From Rallus limicola (taxonomy: Eukaryota; Chordata; Aves; Gruiformes; Rallidae), in contig JAKCOZ010000022.1 of assembly GCA_022605955.1 (NCBI GenBank), positions 2,790,001-2,854,000 on the forward strand: DNA of 64,000 nt, read 5' to 3'. The position numbers and the translations under genes are program-made. Of the stretch, positions 33,091-45,715 are shown piece after piece. How positions within the stretch are numbered: position 1 is the stretch's first letter; each line of letters begins with the position of its first letter. The notes below the pieces were generated by a model. It saw nothing but the letters and a program-made list of their open reading frames with translations. It was not told the origin of the DNA and ran no database searches.

Positions 33091-36000
33091 TCAGCTTTGT
33101 AGTAAAAGTCTTTTCAGGACTCACTGATGTGAAAGGCTAATACTGACATCAAGAAGTGTATAGTCATCTAGCTCTCAAATCCCAGAAGAAATTTATATAT
33201 TAATTGTTCACTGGAGAGTGGTCTGCAGTCACCAGCAAGAGATAATTCAGCCACTGTGTTGCTATTTCTTTCATATTACTATATTCAAGCATGCTGTTGC
33301 AAGCACACAGAACTAGATGGGCTGGCTAAATCTTCTCTTGGGGGGTCGAGAACAGGAACAAGATCAGAACCTCAGCTCCTTCAGTTCTCTTCTGTTCTTT
33401 CCAAGTTACTTCATGCAATCTGCAATCTAAGAGAGAAATCAATTCAACCTTTCCACTTCTTATAGAGTAATGCCCATCAAAATTGTCATTCCTTTGATGA
33501 GGGTATAATTAATGCTTGCATTCATCAGGTCATGCAAACCCTGAGTTTGCACTTATAGGAGTACTGAGAACCTGATCAGTTCAACAAACTAATTAAAGGT
33601 AAGTTTTGATGAAAGAACCTTTGTCTTGGGTGTGGGCATCCAGGATGTAGCCAAAATAAACAAAAAGACAAAAATGAGAAACCTTTAAAATGAAATTAAA
33701 TTACCTTTGTCAGCTTCTTACAGCATATCTTCTACTCATTCCTGCTCTCCAGCTATACAGAAAGGGATGATGAAAACTAACTACTTAAAATGCCCACCAT
33801 GGTCAAGTCGTTAAGTCCTATTAAATGATCCCTTCTGTGCTATCAGATACAATCTTTAGAGGATTTGTTCAGAAGAATGTATGAAAGACTGAGACCTTCA
33901 CATAAAATCATACAAAATCCTTCAGTTTCCTGCTCTGTGGTACAAACACAGCAATTCCCAACCTTCCTAAATTAGCTGTTCAGATAGTACAGAGTATTCC
34001 AGGTTTTTTCCCCACAGTTGCCAATAGGGAGTGCTCAGGAAAACTACTGACCAGGATTATAAAACAACTTAAACCCAGGTTCTGAAGACAGTATATTAAG
34101 GCATGCACTTAAAAGTCAAGGTATCCTACATCCCTTTCATCCCACAGAAGTAGTGCTTAATGTATTAAAAAATAAAATGTTCCAGAAGAGAAGGTCCAGA
34201 AACACTAAAGAAACCCTGAGTTATGTTGCAAAAGGATTTCTTGCACAGAAAGAGTGCAGCACTATAAAAATGAGCTCCAAGGACACATTTCACATTTAAG
34301 TAGAGTCTATTATCAAGATACAACATTTTCATGCATCATTTTAAATTGAGAGGGGCTGTGTAGTCAGAGAAATGGCAGTCTCTGACTCTTCCCAGCAGAA
34401 AAGTCCTTGTCTGTGCTGTGACAGAAGTATAATATGGATCACAAATAAAAATTTAGCTTTTCTTATAGCTATTTCCCTACCTAGTGTGAAAGTCCCTAAC
34501 TTTGCAATTTGTTTCAGAGACAGCAGCAAATAGATGGACAAAACCTTTGCTTCTGTCATGGCATTCACACACCCTGTGACAGCCTAGTCCTCCACTGGGG
34601 CATCAGCAGCCCTTCACTGTCACGCTTACCCATGGGAAATGTGTCACTCTGAGTGACATGTCCTCACTGAGCCCCAATTTCCTTTTTCCTCTATCTCCAG
34701 CATTCCTCTTGGGCCTTTAACTGTCCATTAACTGTCTTGTTCCCCATTTGATAGCAATTTTAAGCTGCATTTCAAGACGAAACAGTGACTTCAAAGACTG
34801 AATATTGAGCTCAAAACCTAGATCTGAATTCTAATGCTCTGTCACTTAGAGTAATGCCTCTTGGTCCTGGTCTGTACTGCAGTCCATTAAATCACTGTGA
34901 TGGTAAAATATCTAAAGTAACAAGAGAGCATATGATGTAAAACATGGTCAAAGTAGAAAGATTAGAAAGGAAATACTGCAAGTCCATCCCAGGAGAGGTA
35001 AACTGTGAAACTGTGAAAGCCAGACTACCCTGGAGAACATGGGTAATTCACAGCTGCTGCACCTTCCTCATAGCACAGAGGACAAGCATCACTGCAGCAA
35101 AAAGGTTTTGGGCTTTGTGCATAATACTGATACAGCCCTGACAAAACAATGGCAGAAGGCTGCTAGTGGCTAAGCAACCCAGTAATAATCATGCTGAAGT
35201 CAGCTGCCATTTCAGAAAATCCTGTCCCATCCTAATTGATTTAAGTAATGCTAGTATCTGCTAATACCAGAGGGTTCTTTTACCTTAAAATCATGTAAGG
35301 TATGCAGAGGTGGCACCATGTCCTTTAACAGGCCAGTGCTCTCTCTAATCATCCATGTTGTTTCCCTCCTACAACCTTACTTAAAATACTTCATGCATAC
35401 TATAAATACTGTCAGAAAAAGATAATCACTAGCCCGTCAGACAAAAAATAATACATTTTTGATGATGACCAGTTAAACCAGAACTTTCCACTAAGAAAAT
35501 TTGCAGGTGTCAATGTACTTCCAAACATCTAATCCCTTGGGCTGAACACCTCTTCCTAGGAGATACAAGGTCCAGAACTGAATGACCCCAGAGATACTAC
35601 TGTCTGGGAAATTTTAGAGAGGAGCCCTGTGGGTCAGACTTCAGTAGAACACAAAGGTTTGGATGAGAAAAATGTGGCTTGTTAATGCTGCTTCTGCATC
35701 TGTACAGTATACCAGGAGGACTTCAGTATGCAGAGTGCATGATGCTAGCTCATTTTTAAGCTGACAAATCCAGCTCTCCAAAACTTACTCAGGGTAACAT
35801 GGAGTCTCAGAGGAAAAGACCAGGAGTGCAAATGTTCTGCTCCAGCATACATGCAATCACCTAAAAAACCTTTGCTCTCCAAGCTAGGAAGGCTTATGCA
35901 AACTAAAATGAACACAACAGACTAACAAAAAAATAGACGTCATTAATAAAACATTTTAGACTTTAGCATGTAAAAGTTAAAAAGTTAACATGACAATAGG

Positions 36001-39000
36001 CAACTGAAGATCATTTATTTTTGGATTGTGCATTTGTGTCACTTCAACTATACATAAAAGGTTCTTCCCTAATTCATATGGCTTTTTAGTAGTTTGCATA
36101 ATGCAGGAACTAACAGCAGAAACTAAGCAGTGTCTATAATATGACTTCATTGCAGTTGATAGAAATGGAACGAATGAAGTATCCATCCAATATCTGCTCT
36201 GAACTGGAAGATATTATGACTTAAAAAATTATGTTAGATCTAATTTGGCCCAAAAAAAGTCACTATAAGTTAATCTTTCCTCAAAATTACTGTCAGAAAG
36301 TCCATGTAGGCAAAGCAGTACTAGGATGAAATCCTGTTTTATTATTAATACAACTTCATCAACACCTTTTGTAGTAGTGATTTCTACACATCTGAAGAGG
36401 CTTTTCATTTTTAATCTCTCTACATTACTGCTACTCAGTTCATCCTGTGGTGCTACTATATTGATTTTACCTTCATATCTATATTTTGTCTCATTGATCG
36501 AAAAGTCATCAAAACAAGTTTATGCTTATTTGAAGATAATATCTAGGTTATGTCTCTTGTAAATGAGGGTATAAGCGGACTGTTTAGCATGTTAATATGC
36601 TAACAAGCCAAGAATATTCCTACTTCATTCTCAGGGAGCTTCATGCTCTAAGCATTTTCATCAGTGATTAAAGTATGAAAGCTTATATTGAAAGAATAAT
36701 TAATACTTTTCAGTTTACTGATAGTATTCTGACTCTTCAGTTTCAGGTTTCAAAGCAATTTCCCAATATGAATAAATTAATTCTCCAAAGTAAGGAGCAT
36801 CTTTTGTTTTTCCAGGAACAAAAGCAATTTACTGATCAATATGCTGTCGTGTTCACAAGTGGCCTAAAGCCCAGGCTGCAGACCTGAGGAACTGACACAA
36901 TGCTTCCAGCTATAGCTTGGGCTTTGCACGCTGCCCACACTTCTGAGTATTAAGACCTGTATTCCTGTTCACACACAGAAAATCAGAAACAACTGAGGAA
37001 AACAATCAAATGAATTACAAATGCACACGAGATTTTACAGCCAAGTATTTTAGTCATAAAACTCTGATCACTTTCCTACCTCCAACTTCATCAAGCGTTA
37101 TTTGCATTCTCAACTGTGATACTTCAGAGAAGTAAAACTGCCAATGCACAATAATTAAGACACTTCCTTGAAAATACAATTATGTGGCACTAAACAGTTG
37201 CAAATTTTGAAGCTTGAAGCCAGAAAAAAAAAATATCAGTGTAAGCTTTTCAGCATTTGTTGGATTTTTTTCCCAACACATGATGAAGGGCGTGACTTTT
37301 AGGAGTTATTAGCATCCAAAAGAACAGAAGCAGCAGCTGTAGTTTTTGATAACCCCTGTAAGTTTAGAAATAATACTAAGAATATAGTAGGGTTCAGATG
37401 ACCAAAAAATCATCAATGCTATCAATGCGGGTCCCTACCCTATAGAGAGGTACAAATGAAACCATGAATATTTCAAACAGATTAGAGGGGAATTTACTAC
37501 CTTCACTCTGGTGTTCATCATCATCATCACCAGTAAGAGCAGAATGCCCCACTGACATCATAACCCAGTGGAGTTCAGAACACAGACTGATACGATGACA
37601 CCTCACAGTGTCATGCACCTTCTAATATCTGTTTAATTAGTCATCATATTTTAAGCAACTGCTATCACATTCTTTAAAACCTTATTTCCTTACAAAATCC
37701 TGCAGCTCCTTCATGAAAGACCAGCACAGATAGAAACTAAGGTTCCATGCAGGCAGACAAGGAGTGAGGAAACTAGATTTGCTACAAGGGCCTACAATTT
37801 CAGTGTACAAGATCTATGGCTTCTCAGTTGGCATGATATCTTACTAAAAGAGTACTCTCTTCCTAATGATGTCTCAAGGCAGGGAGGTAAGGGAACACCA
37901 TATTGAAGATCTGGGCTTTTAGAATGAGCTCACCAAAAATTCGGATGTGTGAATGCCTTAAACTCTTAGACTTCAGCATGAGTACTCAGAACAATAATGA
38001 TGGCTGTGATCATACAGTATATGTAGAGCTAGTTAAAGGAGTTTAAGCCAGAAAATCTTTCATAATATATCTACCCAAATAAAAGGACCAATAACTGATC
38101 TGGTTAATGCTGCTTCCAGTCTCACAAATAAAATTATGATGTGTAGTTTGAAAAAAAAATGTGTCCCACTAAACTAGCTATAGCTTTGAAATGAACCTTA
38201 AGTCACTGGACTGTGAAGCAACTTCAATTTATTATGTAAGCAAAATGCTGAGTGCTACTTCTATATTTGTATTAAAAAGCTATGAAGAAAATGCCTTCAG
38301 TTAACCACTCCTTTGCTGATTTTCTGTTGAGAGTGAAAGCAAGCAAGGCCTCATCAATGCTGCCATCTACAGAGCACTTTTCCCTATCAAAAGAAATTTT
38401 TACAATTCAGACCTTGAGATTTTGCATTGCCTGATAATAAACTGCTTGGAAACCAAATGCACATCACCTCCATTTCTGCGTGTAGCAGTCCCAAACAGAG
38501 TTCTATCCTATGCATTTTTTTCTTGGGGAAGATCCAAGGGATACCAGTGATTTCCAAACAATTTCAGACAGTCACATCTGCTCATGCTGCTGTGGCTAAT
38601 GTCACCTGCAGTAGTAAAGCACCACTCACCTCAGTATTTTACAAGAAATGTAAAAAAATCAAGGCAGAACAGTGAAAGATTTGCACATAAATAGCTGAAC
38701 CAAAAAAACCCCAGCATATCCAGGAACATTTTCACTTTCTTTTTTCTTCTCCCCAACAGAAGACAAGTAAATAAATATACGAATAAAACAATTCATTCTG
38801 ATAAATGCATGCTATCTCAAAATATAACAACCTGTATTTCATCTACCACTACAAATGCTTCGTGTCACAATTTCCTACTCTCAGAAGGTACAAACAAATC
38901 GCTACATAGAAAAAGCAAAGTAAAAATACGACAAAAAGTAATTTATAAATAAAAGTGAAAGTAGATAAAATATCTTGACAGTAACATTTCATCTTGCTTT

Positions 39001-39274
39001 ACAATAGACACAATAACCTATATAATTTGAAAGGGTGTTTTGAATTATACATAATATAAACTCAGGCAGCTTTTTTTAAATACAGATAAATCTCAATCTA
39101 GATGGTACAATTATGGTGAAAACTTTGCTTTGTCTTGTCTTCACTCAGGTTTTCTGTAAACAGGAGGTTTCGGTGTGTAACACCATGTTCCAGCCCAAGT
39201 ACACTAAATCCCATTCAGCGTGTTCTCTCCTGTAATTACAAAATGCACTCCAGTTTGGAGATGAAGTCAGAGTT
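33091..39274. other. AT-rich noncoding DNA, about 6.2 kb
   Basis: No gene, RNA gene or transposon recognised. Small items are a five-unit CAT run around 37513-37527 and a homeodomain-like patch at 33490-33560 (GGTATAATTAATGC). The open frames are below 85 codons and have no motifs. Confidence 0.5.
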
Positions 39275-39513
39275 TGTCGTGGTTTAGCCCCAGCTGAGAG
39301 CGGCTGCACACTCACTCCTGCCTCCCACCTCCCTCCTTGGTGGGATGGGGAGAATTGGAAGACAAAGGCAAAACTCCTGTGTTGGGGTGAGGTGAGTTTA
39401 CTGGGGCAGCAAAGGAAGAGGAAAATAACCAGAAGACATGCAGGGATGTATTTACACTTTACTGCAACCTTGAACAAGTTCTGGACAGATTTTAACAACC
39501 TGCCCATTTTACA
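39275..39513 (-). mobile_element. Retroviral LTR, probably truncated, minus strand
   Basis: The plus strand opens TGTCGTGGTTTAGCCCCAGC, the complement of the intact 3' terminus of an LTR related to those at 26344 and 58927. The following GGTGGGATGGGGAGAATTGG (from about 39340), AAAACTCCTGTGTTGGG (about 39370) and GTTTACTGGGG (about 39398) follow the same order as in the longer copies. Similarity is clear to about 39435. The TATA and TGACATCA promoter block of the other two LTRs is missing. The outer end is uncertain: ACA at 39511-39513 followed by GAGTA would give an imperfect 5-bp match to GAGTT at 39270-39274, implying either a short LTR of about 239 bases or chance. Confidence 0.75.
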
Positions 39514-42500
39514 GAGTACCTGAAGTAAGAAATCCAAGATACTACAGGCCCTTTTGACCTCCATTTCAAGCTCATTCTGTTGCATTCATGATATACCATG
39601 TCACAGAAGGATGTAAGAATGCAAGCAACTGCACAGCAACAGAAAATGTTCTCCCTTGAGCACATACCATGCACAGAAGATGTCAGCAAGCTCAAAGGAG
39701 CAAACGCACATGTGCTTGAATTTTATACATAAAACTTTTGTCCAAATCATCGTTTGGAGATAAGTTGTTTCTATTCTAACTTAATATGAATTTCAAATAC
39801 TTAGTTTTATTTTTAAGACGACAGTTATCTGGAAGACAGAGATTTAGGCAGCCTATCTTAAGCCTGAAAACACAAAATCTGTTGAAAGCAGAAGGGGCTA
39901 GGCCAACTCTGAAATTATCATCATGGAGGATACACTTTAATTGGAAGGTTTTCACCAGCAGTTTTTGTAGACAGCAAGTACCTGCCCAAAAAAAAGATGT
40001 AAGATGAAAATCTGTCAATACGTTTCAACACACATGCATACATCCCAGGGATGAAAGGGGCAAATGTTGGAAAAAGGTCATGGCAAATAATCACATTTAC
40101 TGCTAGTTCTGTAACCAAAAGTAGTTACATATGAAACCGACATTGCAGGAAGAAGCCTCTAGATAAAGAAATCACTCCACCTTGATTGAAACAAAATTTC
40201 CTTTTGTTTTTACATACTTGCCTCCCTGCAGAAACATTACAAATGAGGATGTCTAATGAAAGCCACTCAAGGACTATTTTATATTTTCAGCCCAATGAGA
40301 CACAACTTTTCCCTTTTCTTATATTCTCCAACCACAATGGGACAGCAAAATGATGAATCTGACTGTGCAAATCCCTGAGAAAAGTATGCCAGCCCTTATC
40401 ATATCCATTTGTTCAGTTTTACTGCAACGGATGCCCTTTGGCAGTTCATCCCTTTGAGCAAACACCAACTCCTTCGTAAAAGTACATGTGCAATCGTTCT
40501 TAACCTTTAAAAGGCTTTGAGTACAGGAATTTAAATAGTTACTAACAGCATTACAACACAAAGTCACATCACTTAGCTCCATCCATATGCCAGACTATAC
40601 TTGTGAAGGAAGCTGCAAAAGTGGATTTTATTGCTGAAGGTCTAGAACAGAAGAACCACCCAACTGTTACGAATATCCACATCTGGATCGAGCATTACTT
40701 CTGATCTGCTTACTGAGCTTTAGTTTTATTCCAAATGACATTTTGGGTGCCCCAGTCAATGGAGGACGCAGAAACAGAAGATAGAAAGTGTAATTAAAAT
40801 GCATTATTCAAGCTTTCCAAACCCCGAGACCTATATTGAATATACATAGCATCCAACAGCCTGCAACATCTCAAGCAGGCAGCAAAATCCTGCATGTAAT
40901 TATTTCTGAAAATAAATTTAAATGGTCATTTTTTTCAGGAAACTTGGTATCAGCACCAAGTAATGGGTGAATTGTCTGACACAACCAAACTACCATCTGC
41001 CTGCAGAGATAAAAGTCTACACAGAAATGGCTAATGCACCAACAAACAATGAGGTGAGCATCCAACAGCACGAGGCGCTTCATCCCATCATGTGCATGGG
41101 ATGCCAGGTGCTGAACAGCCCCTGCATCTCCCTGGGTAATGTCATGGCTGTTTCAGTGGGAAGCTGGCCACTTACTGCTATTTAAGGCTGACTGCTGGAT
41201 TCAGTGTGACATCCAGTGTAAAACTTCTGTAATTGCTCAGTTATAAGCAAATACTTCTAACACCACCACAGCCTTATGACAACTCTTCACCTCTCTCTTC
41301 TGGTACTCACTGAATCTATTCCTTGGAGCCGGATGTATCCTGGTTGTCCTCACTGTGGGATCCCTGCCCACCAGTTCAGTATGACTGAATCCTTCTCACT
41401 GTTTTGTCAACTCCTTCAAGGTCTCCACATATATAGGCACCTAAGCAAAGGCTCACTTTAGGATTACTGCCCACACGGAAAGAAGCAGACCCATTTGTTT
41501 CACTGCAGCGAGTGAAGAGCCCTTATGTCCAAGAGATCTATCAAGCTAACACTTGCATCACACAGACTGATCCCACTAGCAAGCACTGAACCATCACTTC
41601 TCCAAGTCATTGAGTCATTGACACAGTCATGTTTCCCACTTTCCCAAAGAATATAAAAATACACTTGCCAGTATCCAGCCATGTTTCAACAAATCTTTTT
41701 ATTGTTAGATGGTAGCAATGCACTAGCCTTTCCTGTACTTAAACATATACAGGTTTTCTGAACAGAAAACAGTTTGAGGGGGTTTATGTGAAACTTTAAC
41801 AAAAATAGACAGTTTGATCTAGTCCAAAACTCCTTAAATATTAGTGAAAATTCATTTTAAGTGACAAAGAAAATAGGCAAATATGTGATATCTTCTATAA
41901 TCAAACTTTTAATTTTCTACCTTTCAAATGATCCCCGTATGCCGTTAGACCTAACATAAGCTTAGACTAGTGACCAGCTCTTGCTTGCTTCCATTTGCCA
42001 AAGCAATGAAACTCAGTTATCTTAATTGTACCTAATTGCATCTTTGTACTATAATAAAAATGCTTTTGATTCCATACAGAATTTATGTGCTTTGCCAAGT
42101 TCAGCAACAAATCAATTTGCATCTAGGGTAATGTTTAAGTATTTTAGCATGAAGCTGCACCTAGAGAAGACTTAGAGACTTTCAAGTTTGGGACGTGCCT
42201 TGACTCTGCCTCTCGGGTGTCTTTACTTCCAGAAGGTTGCACTTCATTGCAGGGTTGACTGAGCAAAGGCTTGTGAAGCTGTCCCTTGGGTGCTCCCTCA
42301 TCTCTGATCATGTCTGTCTAATCATTCTTTTTTCTGAGATAACCACGTTCTCTGTCTTTCTGTCATGAGGAGAAAAAAATAACACAGACCAACTTTCAAG
42401 GTCATTAACAGTGTTTTATAATTAGGAACTACAGATATTCTCTGCAAAATATGCTTGCTTGATAAAAATCCCCTCTCAGTTTTGTATTGACTTTTAAGAA

Positions 42501-45039
42501 ACTTTCAACATGTCATCTCTGTGTGCATTAGTTGGAAACAAAAGGTTTAATGGTGTCTGTCTTTACATAATGGGGATACACCGTACAGTTATATAGCACA
42601 TTTAGTTTGTAAAATAGCTCTTCTGCATTTTTTATCTGCACAGTTGTTTGAACAGAAAATGTGAAAATGACCTGAGAGCAGGCAGAAAAACAACTCCCAT
42701 ACAACCCTGGCTTTGAAACAAGAGACACTGTCATCTCCCAGTTCAGCAAAAAGGGATAATAGCATCCGCTGACCTTTTCACAGTATTTTTTCAACATAGA
42801 GACCATATTATTTTCTAGAATTTCCCAGACAGACTTGTACATGTGCTGCACAGGTTATCCATCTGGACAGGAAATCCAACACCTCAGAAAATTATTAATT
42901 TACTGTATAGGAACAGGTCATCTGCACAATTGAGTAGATATACCAAGGATATCCAGGTGGCCTGGGCAAGCATCCCAGACACTCCAATTCTAGCAAGATT
43001 AGATTCATCGATTAAAAAAGACATTGAAAACCTGTATGTACAGTTTGCCTAATAATAGTTATTTTTAAAATTCTCTATTAAAGCAGAAAATTTTCTAATG
43101 TTAAGTGTTTAATCATTAATTTATTCCTGTTGCAAACTTATATGTTTGTTTTACAAATGTGCCATGGATTTTGGGGGGAGAAGATCTTTAAATTCTTCTT
43201 ACTACTTAATACTACTGTTCTACTATGGCAATTATTTCAATGTATTTTGATTTTTGGCAATGGCATTTTTGTTTTATATTCAATTTGTATTTCCAATTTT
43301 AAGCCAATAATCCAGAAATCCCTGTGCAGCACTTGCAGCTTTGAAGATCATTTTTAGAGTCAACAGAAGAGCGATCACCAGCAGAAGCTCCCCTGAACCA
43401 GCTGGACCTGGCTGATAGTGGTGCAGAAGCTCATGACCCACAATATTCTGTGAGATGTGGACACTGAATGAAGCAGACTTCCTTCAGCCTCCCTGGCTCG
43501 GAATGATTACTGGACTGATCCAGCAAATAATGATCTGCTGTAAAAGCTGGGAATAAGCTGGACTCCTATGACCGTGGTTATACACAACAGCTAAACAACT
43601 TGCTCATGTTCACACAGGAAGAAAACTCCAATTAGCAGGGCTCTGGTTTTAGAGTCAATGAATGCTCTGCCCTTTTCCCTCCCTGCCTGCCTTGATCTCA
43701 TCCCCTTCATTTTTCCCTAGACACACAAACTGAAACACAAATGGAAAGATCTTTCTCACCTCTGTCAGGTGACAAGATTGAGCACAAACCTTAATGTCTT
43801 CTCTGAAGAGATGATTTTAAAGTTCTGGAGTCACAACACAAAACACAGTCATAATTATATATATATAATAGCAACCCATTTTTGGTAGAGTAAGAAATCA
43901 TACAGTTACAACGCTGTCACTACATTTGCAGCAAATCAAACACAGTGTGACTATTTTTTGCCTTCTAACTGAGCTCACACCAGCAAATTACATTGAAAAA
44001 TACCCAAAACAGCAGCATCATTTCCACTCCTGGTATGTCATATCATTACCCTCAGCAGAAAAACTTTGCTGCAGCCCTACATGGAAACCTACATATCAGA
44101 ACAGAAACTCTTTCCAAAAGGAAAGCAATAATAAATGATCAGCTCCTTTAAAAATTCTTTATTCAATCAAATCTTTTAGTCCTATTTTGCCAGATGTGGA
44201 TTCTGGCCAGAATACAGACAGCCCAGGGATAACTCCATATTTAAAGATTGTATTTTTTTGCTACTGCTGGTATGTATGTAACAAAGCCATAGGACTTGGC
44301 ACAGTAGGTGGTGACATTAAAAACTAACTCATGTTGTTATTAAATTCCTATTTTTTTAAAAGATTCCATCTGTTCAGCTAGAGTCAAGTCTTAAAATACT
44401 TACAGTTTCATTCCTGATAGTAAGATGCAAAATAATATCTATGGTGACTTCAGATCAGGAATCTCTTGATAATTATTCAAGAGTAGATTCTATGTGTATG
44501 ACCAGCAGATTAAGCACCAGTATTTTAGTAAAGTACTTACAGGTCTCTCCAGAGGAGGAAGCATCCAGGGGATTCAACCTTGTTTCACCTCTTTTGTATT
44601 ATTTGTGTGATACTTTGTACATCCCTCTGTGCAGTTCTTCTTTATTTGTATAAAACATGTACACTGCAACTACTGAATAATCCGATCCTACCATTATTTT
44701 GGTACAGAGAGCATTAATACAGACCAAAACAACCAACTGTAAACAGAATTCAAAGAGACAGAAACCCGGTGAGGTCACTAAGGTTTGCACTGAAGAAGCA
44801 TCTGCCTGTGGTCAAGTATGCTGATGAAAAGGTTGTGTGTACCCCCTCAAAACTATTCGTGATGACAGCAGAAGCACAATTCTCATTCAAGGTCAAGAAT
44901 CAGGAGAAACAACCCACAGGCAAACAAAGCTGCAGCTAACATACAAGGTGAGTGGCCGTGCCTGGACAAATGAGGAAAAAAGGTGCTTAACAAATCAGTC
45001 AAACATGAACCATATGGTTTCACTGAAGTTAGACAACCA
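39514..45039. other. Noncoding DNA, about 5.5 kb
   Basis: No gene or clear repeat was recognised. A short AT-alternating palindromic stretch (TATATATATATA) lies at about 43856-43868. A patch at 41990-42180 is AT-rich and repeat-free with TTAATTGTACCTAATTGC words and could be conserved noncoding sequence, with weak support. A less AT-rich patch at 43370-43600 is not identified. Confidence 0.5.
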
Positions 45040-45715
45040 AAAGCAACCAGCAGAAAAGGATCTGGGGGTGCTGGTCAACTGCAAGCTCTGCATGAGTCAG
45101 CAGTGCGCCCTGGCAGACAAAAGGGCAAACTGTGTCCTGAGGGGCAGCAAACATGGAGTAGCCAGACAGTCAAAAGAGGTAATTATCCTTCTGTAGTCAA
45201 CCTTGGTACAGCCTCACCTTGAGTACTGGGGGCAGTTTTGGGCCCCACAATTCAAGAAGGATGTGAAGGTCTTTGAATGTGTCTAGAGGAGTGCAACAAA
45301 GCTGGAAGGAATGTCCTGCAAGGAGCTTCTGAGGACTTTGGGCTTGTCTAGTTTGGAGAAGAGGTTGCTGATGGGCAACCTCATTGCTCTCTCTGCAGCT
45401 TCCTGAGGAGTGGAAGTGGAAAGGGATGTGCTGGGCTCTGGTCCCTGAAATCCAGTGACAGGATGCATTTCAAAGCTATGGCAGGCAAGGCTTAGACTGG
45501 ACATTAAGGAGCCTTTTTTTACAGAGAGGGTGGGTCAAACACTCCAAGAGTTTTCCTAGAGAGGTGGTCAAAGCCACAAGCTTGTCAGTGCTTTTAAGAG
45601 GCATTTGAACAAAGCCCTTAATGTGCTTTAATTTGGTCAGCCATGAATAGGTCAGATAGCTGGACTAGATGATCATTGCAGGTCCCTTCCAACTGAAATA
45701 GTCTATGTTATTCTA
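45040..45715 (+). mobile_element. CR1 LINE, 5'-truncated, diverged
   Basis: A plus-strand CR1 copy of about 675 bases. Translation begins with [10 protein letters not shown], then MSQQCALADKRAN and SKEVIILL, and after a stop STLVQPHLEY, in another phase FKKDVKVFE, and near the 3' end matches to the LFFTERVGQ and ERVVKATSL-type blocks. The 3' UTR holds GGACTAGATGATC followed by TCCCTTCCAAC and ends GTCTATGTTATTCTA. Many indels and stops and a degraded terminus make it one of the oldest CR1 copies here. Sequence upstream to about 44837 may also belong to it but was not recognised. Confidence 0.92.

Noticed and set aside
39145..39585. 146-codon minus-strand open frame, the longest in the window
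   Set aside because: It runs straight through the LTR remnant at 39275-39513 and into unrelated flanks, and has no motif. It is a chance frame.
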